This document shows, one piece after another, positions 27,100 through 35,277 of a stretch of DNA of 64,000 nt. The notes beneath the pieces are model-generated. The model ran no database searches. It saw only the letters and a program-made list of their open reading frames with translations, and had not been told where the DNA came from. Both the position numbers and the translations under genes were made by a program. This DNA is from CAZPMT01 sp964587655 (lineage in GTDB: Bacteria > Hydrogenedentota > Hydrogenedentia > Hydrogenedentales > SLHB01), in NCBI GenBank assembly GCA_964587655.1, contig CAZPMT010000003.1, positions 52,306-116,305 on the forward strand, in the 5' to 3' direction. Position 1 is the first letter of the stretch, and each line of letters opens with the position of its first letter.

Positions 27100-27165
27100 A
27101 CCACCGGGATGGTTTACGTTGGAAAGACGTACTGGGGCGTGGGGCCCCGCGTGGAGGATCCACTT

Positions 27166-27705
27166 ATCGCCAAGATAGAAGAGGAAAAGGTCCGGGTAAA
27201 TGGAATGATTCGGGCCCGACAGGTTCGTGTGATCGATGAAGAAGGAAACCAACTCGGGATTATGAGTCCCGGGGACGCGATTCGCGAGGCGGAAGAACGC
27301 GGACTCGACCTGGTGGAGGTGGCAGGAAAAGCGGCGCCACCCGTATGCCGCATCATGGACTACGGGAAGTACCGCTACCAGCAGAGCAAGCGGGCGAAGG
27401 AATCCCGCAAGCATCAGCACACCGTCACCGTGAAAGAAATCAAGTACCGCCCCAAGATCGACGATCACGATTTCGAGACGAAGACGAATCATGTTCGGGA
27501 ATTTCTCAAAGAGGGAGATAAGGTCAAGATCACCATCATGTTCCGCGGCCGTGAAATGGCCCACCCCGAGTTTGGGCGGGAACTGTTGGTGAAGGTTGTC
27601 GAGGCGACCAAGGAACTCTGTCAAGAGGACCACAGCGCGGCCACCGCAAGACTCGAAGGCCGCAATATGAGCATGGTGCTCACCCCGACACACCACCAAG
27701 TCTGA
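27166..27705 (+). CDS. infC: Translation initiation factor IF-3
   Basis: Binds the 30S subunit and proofreads start codons. From ATC at 27166 the protein is 179 residues, the normal IF-3 length. A GGAGG lies 8 nt before this ATC, and the N-terminus VRVNGMIRARQVRVIDEEG aligns with the family start (RINGEIRAQEVR in E. coli). No ATG or GTG in frame gives both a proper length and a ribosome binding site. IF-3 genes are known for AUU/AUC starts that allow autoregulation. Further motifs: DLVEVAGKAAPPVCRIMDYGKY, VKEIKYRPKI, FLKEGDKVKITIMFRGRE. Longer upstream ORF portions run through palindromic repeats. Confidence 0.95.
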   Translation: MAKIEEEKVRVNGMIRARQVRVIDEEGNQLGIMSPGDAIREAEERGLDLVEVAGKAAPPVCRIMDYGKYRYQQSKRAKESRKHQHTVTVKEIKYRPKIDDHDFETKTNHVREFLKEGDKVKITIMFRGREMAHPEFGRELLVKVVEATKELCQEDHSAATARLEGRNMSMVLTPTHHQV

Positions 27706-27790
27706 TCTTCCGAACCGCATTACGCCGCAGTAGACGGACCGTCTGACGAGAAGGCGATGAAGGATCCTTCTTTCTTATGGAGGGCTAGGT

Positions 27791-27988
27791 ATGCCGAAAG
27801 TTAAGACCACGAAATCAGCAGCAAAACGCTTCAAGGTGACCAAGAGCGGCAAGTTCAAACGGAGCAAGTCGTTTCGGGGCCATCTGAAGACGGCCAAGAC
27901 GGCGAAGCGCCGCAGGAATCTCCGCCGTTCACTCGTGATCTCGGAGTCGGATCACAAGCGCGTGCGGCAGATGCTTCCGTACGCCTGA
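27791..27988 (+). CDS. rpmI: 50S ribosomal protein L35
   Basis: 65 residues, very basic, MPKVKTTKSAAKRFKVTKSG start and the typical RRNLRRSLVISESDHKRV segment. The start ATG follows GGAGGGC. Standard infC-rpmI-rplT order. Confidence 0.97.
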   Translation: MPKVKTTKSAAKRFKVTKSGKFKRSKSFRGHLKTAKTAKRRRNLRRSLVISESDHKRVRQMLPYA

Positions 27989-28044
27989 GATAAACGAGAG
28001 GACTAAACCCGCCGAACGGCGGTTCTTTCTGAGGAGTTAAGACC

Positions 28045-28410
28045 ATGCCACGTGTATCAAAAGCCCCTGCTACACGCAGTCGCCGCAGGAAATACATGAA
28101 ACTGGCCTCCGGATACCGGGGAGGCCACCACCGTCTGTACAAGACGGCTCGACAGGCCGTCGAGCGCGCCGCATGCTTCGCATACCGCGACCGCCGCGCG
28201 CGCAAGCGTGACTTCCGCCGCCTGTGGATCGCCCGCATAAACGCGGCCGCCCGCGCCTGCGGCATCAGCTACAGCCGCTTTATCGCGGGACTCAAGCAGG
28301 CAAACATCGACGTGAATCGAAAGATGCTGGCCGACATCGCCGCGACGGACGAGGTGGCCTTCGGACAGTTGGTCGATGCCGTAAAGGCCCAATTGAACGC
28401 GTCCTCTTAG
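28045..28410 (+). CDS. rplT: 50S ribosomal protein L20
   Basis: 121 residues. Binds 23S rRNA early in assembly and often represses its own operon. Recognised by KLASGYRGGHHRLYKTARQ, AYRDRRARKRDFRRLWIARIN and YSRFIAGLKQANIDVNRKML. Ribosome binding site GAGGAG. Confidence 0.97.
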   Translation: MPRVSKAPATRSRRRKYMKLASGYRGGHHRLYKTARQAVERAACFAYRDRRARKRDFRRLWIARINAAARACGISYSRFIAGLKQANIDVNRKMLADIAATDEVAFGQLVDAVKAQLNASS

Positions 28411-28423
28411 GAGCGGATTTCGG

Positions 28424-28508
28424 GCTTCGTGTATCGGGTTCAGACGTTGGGAAAAGATCCCGCCGTCGGCGCAAACCCGAAACCCGAAACCCGAAACCCG
28501 AAACCCAA
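28424..28508. repeat. Inverted array of AAACCCG/TTTCGGG words before hisA
   Basis: Nearly five tandem AAACCCG units (28473-28508) face degenerate TTTCGGG/CGGGTT units (about 28424-28442) across a short spacer. The array runs to within 3 bp of the hisA start codon and occupies the place of its ribosome binding site. Confidence 0.75.
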
Positions 28509-28511
28509 CCC

Positions 28512-29240
28512 ATGCGCATCGTTCCCGCAGTGGACATTCGCGGAGGCTTCTGCGTCAACCTGGTCCAAGGCGACTATGACCAGGAGACGGTCTTTTCGGA
28601 AGATCCCGTTGCACAGGCGGAAGAGTGGGTCCGCCTTGGGGCCGGGCTCGTTCACGTCGTGGACCTTGATGGCGCCAAGGCAGGCCGATGCTGCATCGAA
28701 CCACACCTTAGCGCCCTTGCAGCCGCCGGGGCGCCATACGAAGTGGGTGGCGGGATCCGAAACATGGAAACCGTCCGGACCATCCTGGCGGCGGGCGCGC
28801 AGCGGGTGATCCTCGGCACCGCGGCCTACCGCGACCGTGACTTCCTCCGTGCCGCCGCGCGGGAATTTCCGGAGAAAATCGTGGCCGGCATCGACGCCAA
28901 GGACGGGAAAGTGGGACTGAACGGCTGGATCGAGATCACCGAGACGGGCGCCGTGCCGTTCGCACGCGAAGCGGAAGCCGCCGGCGCCTGCCGCATCATC
29001 TACACGGACATCCTGAGCGACGGGATGATGGGCGGACCCAACATCGCGGCCACCCAGGCGGTAGCGCGCGCCGTCCGCATTCCCGTGACCGCATCGGGGG
29101 GCATTTCGTCTCTGGCCGACATCCGCCGTCTGCGTTCCGTCGAGCCCGACGGAATCGATGAAATCATCATCGGGCGCGCATTGTACCTCCGCGCATTTAC
29201 GCTGCCTGAGGCCATCGCAGCGGCGCAGGAAAAGATATGA
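28512..29240 (+). CDS. hisA: Phosphoribosylformimino-5-aminoimidazole carboxamide ribotide isomerase (HisA)
   Basis: Histidine biosynthesis, Amadori isomerisation of ProFAR. 242 residues, (beta/alpha)8 barrel. Visible are the N-terminal catalytic Asp in VPAVDIRGGFCVNLVQGDY, VHVVDLDGAKAG, VGGGIRNMETV, the second catalytic Asp in IIYTDILSDGMM, and ASGGISSLADI. No Shine-Dalgarno sequence precedes the ATG; the iterated repeat lies there instead. Overlaps tyrA by ATGA. Confidence 0.93.
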   Translation: MRIVPAVDIRGGFCVNLVQGDYDQETVFSEDPVAQAEEWVRLGAGLVHVVDLDGAKAGRCCIEPHLSALAAAGAPYEVGGGIRNMETVRTILAAGAQRVILGTAAYRDRDFLRAAAREFPEKIVAGIDAKDGKVGLNGWIEITETGAVPFAREAEAAGACRIIYTDILSDGMMGGPNIAATQAVARAVRIPVTASGGISSLADIRRLRSVEPDGIDEIIIGRALYLRAFTLPEAIAAAQEKI

Positions 29241-30142
29241 ACCCACTCTTCGATACCGTGACGATCATTGGCGTGGGACTCCTGGGCGGCTCCCTGGGAC
29301 AGGCCCTCAAAGCCCGCGGTCTGGCAAAGACGATACGCGGCGTCGGACGCAGGCAATCTTCCCTGGACAAGGCCCTCGAGGTAGGCGCCATCGATGCCGC
29401 ATTCCTGAATATGCGGGATGCCGCTGCGGGCGCCGGCCTCGTGGTCATATGCACGCCTGCGGGCCATGCAACACAGGCGCTGGACCAACTCCGCTCTCTC
29501 TGCGGGCCGGACACTATTGTTACGGACGTCGCCAGCACCAAAGCCCGGATATGCGAGCACGCCCGCAAGACGTGGCCCATGCCTTCCCGTTTCGTCGGCA
29601 GTCATCCCATGGCGGGGTCTGAAAAATTCGGACCGGAACACGCCACGCCGCGCCTGTTCGAGGACTGCGTAACGGTGGTCGAGGCCGGCGGCCACATTGA
29701 CGCGGAAGCACGCCGGGCCGTCCGCGAGCTTTGGCTGGGCGTTGGCGCCCGCGTCGTGGAAATGGATCCCGTGCTGCATGACGCAATCGCGGCCCGCACA
29801 AGCCATGTGCCCCATCTCATGGCGGCGTGTATCGCCACAATGGGGGCCATTGATCTCGATACGCATTCGGCCCAGATCCGGGCCCTGATCGGCAAGGGGT
29901 TTCGCGACGTAACCCGCATCGCCGCGAGCCGGGCGGAAACGTGGCGCGACATTTGCCTCACGAACCGCGACGCCGTACTGGCCGGTCTCGATGAAGCGCT
30001 TGCCGCACTGACGCAAGTGCGAGAGGCCGTCGCCGCCGGCGACGCGAGCGCCGTCGAAGCGTTCTTTGACAAAGGGAAGATCGCCAGAGACGCCTTGGTA
30101 CGCGACCATGAGAATACCCCTGATGAGGGATCCCTCCCATGA
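29237..30142 (+). CDS. tyrA: Prephenate dehydrogenase (TyrA family)
   Basis: Tyrosine synthesis: oxidative decarboxylation of prephenate (or arogenate). 301 residues. N-terminal Rossmann fold TIIGVGLLGGSLGQALK; VVICTPAGH; DVASTKARICEHA; the active-site stretch GSHPMAGSEKFGPEHA with its catalytic His; and a helical C-terminal domain with SHVPHLMAACIA and GKGFRDVTRIAAS. No ACT or chorismate-mutase domain is attached. Confidence 0.92.
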   Translation: MNPLFDTVTIIGVGLLGGSLGQALKARGLAKTIRGVGRRQSSLDKALEVGAIDAAFLNMRDAAAGAGLVVICTPAGHATQALDQLRSLCGPDTIVTDVASTKARICEHARKTWPMPSRFVGSHPMAGSEKFGPEHATPRLFEDCVTVVEAGGHIDAEARRAVRELWLGVGARVVEMDPVLHDAIAARTSHVPHLMAACIATMGAIDLDTHSAQIRALIGKGFRDVTRIAASRAETWRDICLTNRDAVLAGLDEALAALTQVREAVAAGDASAVEAFFDKGKIARDALVRDHENTPDEGSLP

Positions 30143-30774
30143 AGCCTGTACGCACAAGGGGCCTGCTGATCACCTTTGAAGGCGGCGAGGGGTGCGGGAA
30201 ATCGACACAGTTGGAGCTTCTTCGCACCTATCTCGAATCACAAGGGTACGAAGTGCTGGCCACGCGGGAACCCGGCGGAACGCCCATGGCGGAAGCCATT
30301 CGCGCCATTCTGCTCGACCCGGCCAACGAGGCGCTTAGCCCCGTGACCGAGTTGCTGCTCTACGAGGCCGCGCGCGCACAGCACGTCGCTGAGCGTATCG
30401 GCCCAGCGCTCGAAGCCGGCAAGATCGTCCTTTCAGACCGTTTCTACGACTCGACGACTGCCTACCAAGGCGCGGGCCGAGGGCTTCCGCTGGACAATCT
30501 GTCTGGTCTTCACGCGATTGCCACGAAAGGTCTCGAGCCGGACCTGACTATCGTCATCGACGTTCCGACGGCCCTCGGTTTGGCGCGGGCCACACAAGGC
30601 GGTTCCGATCGAATCGAACGGGAGAAAATTGACTTTCACGAACGTGTACGGGCCGGGTTTCTCCGCATTGCGCGGGAAGAACCAGGACGCGTGAAAGTGG
30701 TGGACGGCGCCAAGAGCGTCGACGAAGTAGCAGCGGCCGTTCGCGAGAACGTCGACGAATTACTGAACATGTGA
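30139..30774 (+). CDS. tmk: Thymidylate kinase
   Basis: Phosphorylates dTMP to dTDP. 211 residues with the P-loop FEGGEGCGKSTQ, the DR motif SDRFYDSTTAYQGAGRG and REPGGTPMAEAIR, followed by a lid region. ATGA overlap with tyrA. Part of the widespread tmk-holB-ricT-tatD cluster. Confidence 0.95.
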   Translation: MKPVRTRGLLITFEGGEGCGKSTQLELLRTYLESQGYEVLATREPGGTPMAEAIRAILLDPANEALSPVTELLLYEAARAQHVAERIGPALEAGKIVLSDRFYDSTTAYQGAGRGLPLDNLSGLHAIATKGLEPDLTIVIDVPTALGLARATQGGSDRIEREKIDFHERVRAGFLRIAREEPGRVKVVDGAKSVDEVAAAVRENVDELLNM

Positions 30775-30778
30775 ACCC

Positions 30779-30873
30779 GTGGAAGCGGCGTCCTCGCCGC
30801 TTGCCGACGGGCTGAACCTGTGGAAGCGGCGTCCTCGCCGCTTGCCCGACGCGACGAGGACGTCGCGTCCACG
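30779..30873. repeat. Tandem and inverted copies of the GCGGCGTCCTCGCCGC palindrome
   Basis: Two direct copies (about 30779-30802 and 30820-30843, period 41 bp) are followed by one variant in the opposite orientation (30850-30873). They fill the gap between tmk and holB. Confidence 0.8.
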
Positions 30874-30881
30874 AAGAGGAA

Positions 30882-31991
30882 ATGAGTTTCAAGAGCATTC
30901 GAGATCAGGATGTACCCGTGCGGTTGCTTCGCAACATGCTGCGGAAGAACCGCGTCCCGAATGGACTCCTGTTCTGGGGACCGGGCGGCGTCGGCAAGCG
31001 CCTGGCCGCAATCGAGATGGCGAAGGCCATAAACTGCGGCAAAGGGGACGCCGACGCGTGCGACGCATGTCTGAGTTGCCGCAAAGTCACGAGTGGGAAC
31101 CATCCGGATGTGATGATCGTGACGCCGGTGAAGAAATCCCGCATCATTAACGTCGAGACGATCGACGCCGTGAATGGCATGGCCGCGCTGCGCCCCTTCG
31201 AGTCTAAATGGCGCGTGTTCATTTTTCAGGAAGCGGACCGAATGGGCGTCGCCGCGCAGAACCACTTCCTCAAGACGCTCGAAGAGCCTCCTGGCAATTC
31301 CATGTTCATGCTGCTCACGGAATATCCCGGTCTTCTATTGCCGACAATCCGCTCGCGGTGCCAACGGGTCCGATTCGGCGTTCTGCGGCCTGCGACGGTG
31401 ACCGAACTCCTGCTGCGTGAACGGGACCTCCCGAGGGACGTGGCGGAGTCGATTGCGGCCCTTGCACAGGGGCAGATGGCGCGGGCGTTGGGCCTCGTGG
31501 ACTCCGGCAAGCGCGAGGAGGTCCTCGAGATCACCAAGCGCCTGGCGGAAGGAGGCGAACCGATCTCGCTGGCCGAGGATTTCGCCAAGCGTCTCGAACT
31601 GCGCCGGACCCAAATCGAGGCCGCGATCAAGGCGGATACGGATCCCGCCACGGCCGATGTGTCGCGCGAAGACCGCGAGGAAGCCGCCGAGCAACAGATG
31701 GCCCTCGCGGAAGCGATCATCCGGCGTGATATAATGGAGTACCTGTACTTGCTGGAGACTTGGTACCGCGACGAATTGGTCTACTCGACAACCGGGAATG
31801 AAGAGCAAGTGTTCAACCGGGATCAGTTGGAGCGGCTTCGAGCGGCCGGCGAGTGCAAGGCTTCCGTGCGCGCCAAAGGCGCGGATTACGATCGGAAGTT
31901 CGATGCTATCGAGAAGGCGCGCGTTTATCTGGAACGTTTTCTGAAAGAAGATCGCGTTTTTCGCGACCTCTTCTTCGTGTTGTCCTCATGA
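30882..31991 (+). CDS. holB: DNA polymerase III delta' subunit
   Basis: Clamp-loader subunit. 369 residues; AAA+ domain with LLFWGPGGVGKRLAAIEMAK (Walker A-like), the zinc-binding cysteines CDACLSCRK together with an upstream Cys, VFIFQEADRMGVAAQNHFLKTLEEPP (sensor region) and TIRSRCQRVRF. A helical C-terminal domain follows. Ribosome binding site AGAGGAA directly after the palindromic repeats. Confidence 0.92.
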   Translation: MSFKSIRDQDVPVRLLRNMLRKNRVPNGLLFWGPGGVGKRLAAIEMAKAINCGKGDADACDACLSCRKVTSGNHPDVMIVTPVKKSRIINVETIDAVNGMAALRPFESKWRVFIFQEADRMGVAAQNHFLKTLEEPPGNSMFMLLTEYPGLLLPTIRSRCQRVRFGVLRPATVTELLLRERDLPRDVAESIAALAQGQMARALGLVDSGKREEVLEITKRLAEGGEPISLAEDFAKRLELRRTQIEAAIKADTDPATADVSREDREEAAEQQMALAEAIIRRDIMEYLYLLETWYRDELVYSTTGNEEQVFNRDQLERLRAAGECKASVRAKGADYDRKFDAIEKARVYLERFLKEDRVFRDLFFVLSS

Positions 31992-32011
31992 CGGGACGTT
32001 GGGAGTAGTCT

Positions 32012-32971
32012 ATGCTGCAAGCTGTGAAGGTCCGGTTGCGTAAACCGGCCCGCGTTTTTGTGTTCCTTGCCCGCGACATCGCGCTCTCGCGAAATGACCA
32101 TGTCATCGCGCGGAGCGATCGGGGACTCGAGTGCGGTGTATGCATCACCGAGCCTGAGGACTGCCCCGACGAGATGGTCAGGCGTTACACCATGTCCGTC
32201 GTCCGGAAAGCATCGCCGCACGATGAAAACTCCCTGAGCCAGATCATCCTGGACGAGACAAGGGCCGGCGCCCTCTGCCGCCAGAAGATCCGCGAGCGGA
32301 ATCTGCCCATGAACCTGGTCGATGCGGAATACACGTTTGACCGTCACAAGGTCATCTTCTACTTCACCGCGGACGACAGGGTGGATTTCCGCGAATTGGT
32401 CCGCGATCTCGCACACGAACTCAAGGCGCGCATCGAACTGAGGCATATTCAAGTGCGCGACAAGGCCAAGATCGTCGGAGGCTTCGCGGCGTGCGGACGC
32501 GAACTATGCTGCGCCACGTGGCTCTCCGGGTTCATGCCGATCTCGATGAAGATGGCCAAGCGGCAGAGCCTCTCCTTGAATCCCACAAAGATCAGCGGGC
32601 AGTGCGGCCGGCTAATGTGCTGTCTGAGTTACGAGAACGATCAGTACCACGATCCGAAGAGGAAGAAGGCCGCCGCGGTCGCCGAAGAAACGGAAAAGCC
32701 AAGCGGTCCCGAATGGGAGGAGATTCTCGAGGAAGAAGCGATCCTGTCGGAGGAAGAGCCGCTTGCAGCCGGCGAGGAAGAGGATACCGGACCCGGCGAG
32801 CCGGTTCTCGTGGTGAATCCCGACGGCACCGAGGAAATCTTCGAAGAGGAAGAAGAGGCCGGGGAAAGCGCCGCCGCCGAGGGTCCCGATAAACCTTCCA
32901 AGTCCCGCCGCCGCTCCCGCCGCCGCCGGCGTCGCAAACCCCGCGACGGAGCCGGCCCCGCGCAATCGTAA
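32012..32971 (+). CDS. ricT: RicT/YaaT-type PSP1 protein with acidic-basic tail
   Basis: 319 residues. The PSP1 domain (about 30-215) includes VRKASPHDENSLSQI, GRELCCATWL and SGQCGRLMCCLSYE. The cysteines match those that hold iron-sulfur clusters in the RicAFT (YlbF/YmcA/YaaT) complex of Bacillus, which acts in RNA processing. The tail is first very acidic (EEILEEEAILSEEEP) and then a run of Arg/Lys (SRRRSRRRRRRKPR), unusual for the family and suggestive of RNA binding. Position between holB and tatD is conserved in many bacteria. Confidence 0.88.
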   Translation: MLQAVKVRLRKPARVFVFLARDIALSRNDHVIARSDRGLECGVCITEPEDCPDEMVRRYTMSVVRKASPHDENSLSQIILDETRAGALCRQKIRERNLPMNLVDAEYTFDRHKVIFYFTADDRVDFRELVRDLAHELKARIELRHIQVRDKAKIVGGFAACGRELCCATWLSGFMPISMKMAKRQSLSLNPTKISGQCGRLMCCLSYENDQYHDPKRKKAAAVAEETEKPSGPEWEEILEEEAILSEEEPLAAGEEEDTGPGEPVLVVNPDGTEEIFEEEEEAGESAAAEGPDKPSKSRRRSRRRRRRKPRDGAGPAQS

Positions 32972-32993
32972 AGGCGACGTCCACGCCGCACTT

Positions 32994-33159
32994 GTGGCCG
33001 CGACGTCCTCGTCGCGTTACCAAGACAATGCACTGGACGCATGGTAGAAAGCGGCGAGGACGCCGCTTCCACACCTGTGGCCGCGACGTCCTCGTCGCGT
33101 TACCAAGACAATGCACTGGACGCATGGTAGAAAGCGGCGAGGACGCCGCTTCCACGCTT
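32994..33159. repeat. 83-bp tandem duplication built from two inverted palindromes
   Basis: Copies at 32994-33076 and 33077-33159 are almost identical. Each begins with GTGGCCGCGACGTCCTCGTC, contains a spacer, and ends with the inverse-type arm AGCGGCGAGGACGCCGCTTC then CAC. Confidence 0.9.
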
Positions 33160-33173
33160 CCACGGAAATCGCT

Positions 33174-33965
33174 ATGGCGCTCATTGACACGCATGCCCAT
33201 TTGCAGCACCCCCAGTTTGACGCAGATCGTTCAGACGTGCTCGAACGAGCCCTCGCCGTGCTGGACGGGCTAGTCGTGATCGGAGACGACATCGCGACAA
33301 GCCAACATGGCGTGGCGCTGGCCCGCGGGAAGGTCTGCGCCGCCGTCGGCATCCATCCCCACGGAGCGAGCGGCGCAACGCCCGAAGCGCTCGCGGCGAT
33401 TCGCGAACTCGTGTCACGGCCCGGTGTGGTGGCCATCGGTGAGATCGGATTGGACTACCACTACGATTTCTCCGCGCGCGAACATCAGCGCGAAGCGTTC
33501 AGCCGCCAACTGGAAATGGCCATCGAGTGTAAGCTTCCCGTCGTCGTGCATTGCCGGGAAGCCCAGCACGACGTCGCGGCCATCATCGAGCCTTTGCACG
33601 CGGAACTCGCGGGCGGCGTCATGCACTGCTTCGGGGGAGACGCCGCCTTTGCCGAACAGTGCCTGGCGTGGGGGTTCCACATTTCCTTTGCCGGAAACGT
33701 AACCTTTCCGAAAGCGCACAAGCTGCGTGAGGCGGCGCGCATTGTCCCACTGGAGCGTCTTCTCGTCGAGACGGACAGTCCATATCTGGCCCCGCAGCCG
33801 GTTCGAGGTCAGCGATGCGAACCCGCGCACGTTGAATACACCGCGGCGTGCCTGGCCGAACTGAAAGGGATCCCGCTTGATGCGTTAGCCGCGCGGACCT
33901 CCGAAAACGCCCGGCGTGTCTTTCGTCTCCAAGCCGCGGCGCAACCGCCAGACATAACGGCATAG
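33174..33965 (+). CDS. tatD: TatD-family metal-dependent hydrolase/deoxyribonuclease
   Basis: 263 residues, TIM-barrel with metal ligands in LIDTHAHLQHP (HxH), GEIGLDYHYDF, VVHCREA, MHCFGG and ETDSPYLAPQPVRG. Members trim DNA 3' ends; exact substrate here unknown. The real start is ATG 33174. An upstream in-frame extension reads through the repeat. Its 3' end overlaps the convergent VanZ-like gene by about 80 bp. Confidence 0.92.
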   Translation: MALIDTHAHLQHPQFDADRSDVLERALAVLDGLVVIGDDIATSQHGVALARGKVCAAVGIHPHGASGATPEALAAIRELVSRPGVVAIGEIGLDYHYDFSAREHQREAFSRQLEMAIECKLPVVVHCREAQHDVAAIIEPLHAELAGGVMHCFGGDAAFAEQCLAWGFHISFAGNVTFPKAHKLREAARIVPLERLLVETDSPYLAPQPVRGQRCEPAHVEYTAACLAELKGIPLDALAARTSENARRVFRLQAAAQPPDITA

Positions 33966-34361
33966 GACAATCTGCATCACAAGGGCGCCTGCGCCGTCCG
34001 CGCAAGCATCCCAGACATCGGCCGTCCGCCCCGGCACGAAGCGTTGGTGAAACTCATCGCTGATCCCGTACAGGAATGCGAACGCAACCGGCCCCCAGAA
34101 CTGTACGAACGGGCTTACAGGACGGCCGCGTCTCCTGAGACCCGTCGACACCACCAGCGCCAAGCCGCCGTACAGCACCGCGTGGACCAGCTTGTCCTCG
34201 CCTGGAAACATCGGTTCGAAATGGACAGGATTCGCCGTCGAAGAAAGCCAGAACAACATGACGCAGTACGCAACCGTCGCCAGAGCGTACCGCAGGTCCA
34301 AGACGGCCATCCTGCGCTCGAGCAGGAGTGCGGAAAGCGAAAACCGTACGCGTCCTTCCAT
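33885..34361 (-). CDS. VanZ-like membrane protein
   Basis: About 158 residues with four predicted membrane helices (ALATVAYCVMLFWLSS, KLVHAVLYGGLALVVSTGL, GPVAFAFLYGISDEFHQRF, ACADGAGALVMQIVLC). The ISDEFHQRFVPGRTADVWD motif is diagnostic of the VanZ/teicoplanin-resistance family, whose role outside resistance is unclear. The start is uncertain: ATG 34361 or ATG 34310. Convergent overlap with tatD. Confidence 0.8.
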   Translation of the reverse strand: MEGRVRFSLSALLLERRMAVLDLRYALATVAYCVMLFWLSSTANPVHFEPMFPGEDKLVHAVLYGGLALVVSTGLRRRGRPVSPFVQFWGPVAFAFLYGISDEFHQRFVPGRTADVWDACADGAGALVMQIVLCRYVWRLRRGLETKDTPGVFGGPRG

Positions 34362-34598
34362 GGTTACCCCGTAACTCAGCCCTCGCGCGGAAGCCCTGCG
34401 CGACCGCCACGCTTCCATTGTGAACCCGAAATCGTCTCGTTTCAAGCGGGCAGGCATGGACCTCTCGGTTCGCCCTGGAGGTACGAGAGTGCTCGTGGTA
34501 CACCCTATCTGGCGCGGCGATACTCATTTCGAGTGGATTCCTGCTTGACGCTACGGGGGCTTTACCGGTGGGAGCAGGGAACTGGACGAGATGATGCC

Positions 34599-34627
34599 TT
34601 GACAAACGCCTCAGCTTGTGGTAAAGT
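34599..34627 (+). promoter_or_regulatory. Near-consensus promoter of the arsenic-type operon
   Basis: TTGACA (34599-34604), 17-bp spacer, TAAAGT (34622-34627), about 53 bp before the MarR start. The AT-rich stretch after it (TTAGTACATGAATAA) is weakly palindromic and a candidate operator. Confidence 0.65.
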
Positions 34628-34679
34628 CACATTGTTAGTACATGAATAATTAATAGGCTAAGGACGGCGTCTTCAAGAA

Positions 34680-35114
34680 ATGAGCCAGTGCGGACTTCAC
34701 ATAAGGAGCGGAGACCTCGCGAGTCTGTGTATCGCGTTGGGCAAGGCCATGTATAGGCAAGCCGAGAGGTTTCTATCTTCCTATGGTATAACGCCTTCCC
34801 AGTTCGACATGCTGACTGTCCTGTCCGAGCAGGGCATGATCCCTCTCAACAAACTGAGCGAAAGCCTTTGCTGTGCGTGTAGCAACGTTACCGGGATAGT
34901 GGACCGCTTGGAGCGCGACGGTCTGGTCAGGCGCGAACGCAGCCAGGAGGACCGTCGAGTAATCCTCCTGGGTCTAACTCAGAAAGGTCAAGAACTGTGG
35001 AGTAGCGTGCCGTGCGGTGCGTGCTGCGGAATCGGGCTCGATGACATCTTGAACAAGGACGAGCAATCTGAACTCCGCCGGATTCTGGAGAAGCTTATTG
35101 CCGCGATGCCATAG
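34680..35114 (+). CDS. MarR-type regulator with cysteine-rich recognition helix
   Basis: 144 residues, winged helix: ITPSQFDMLTVLSEQG, then NKLSESLCCACSNVTGIVD, LERDGLVRRERSQEDRRVI in the wing and LTQKGQELW. The CCAC cluster sits at the start of the recognition helix, and a second cluster PCGACCGIG lies in the C-terminal helix. MarR proteins normally lack these, so thiol-based sensing of arsenite or another soft metal is plausible. arsM follows, which fits. Confidence 0.82.
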   Translation: MSQCGLHIRSGDLASLCIALGKAMYRQAERFLSSYGITPSQFDMLTVLSEQGMIPLNKLSESLCCACSNVTGIVDRLERDGLVRRERSQEDRRVILLGLTQKGQELWSSVPCGACCGIGLDDILNKDEQSELRRILEKLIAAMP

Positions 35115-35277
35115 CGGCTCTTTTTTTTGCCCAATTACTTCAGTGGTGAAACTTTCTACAATGAAGCATGTTGCGCGGACGGATAGATTGAAAGGAGGCG
35201 ATCAGCGGGCAAGTCGATAAGGCCACAAACCCCAATACACCAACAGAGGCCATTACATCAAGAAAGGAGCAACGGAA

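Larger units (their letters stand above)
26711..27165 (+). other. 455-bp leader/intergenic region before infC
   Basis: No protein gene is convincing here. It contains a palindromic stretch CTTGTTACGG...CCGTAATACAAG (about 26818-26847), two copies of the 29-bp palindrome, and a strong terminator between them. thrS, the usual neighbour upstream of infC, is absent. Confidence 0.5.
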
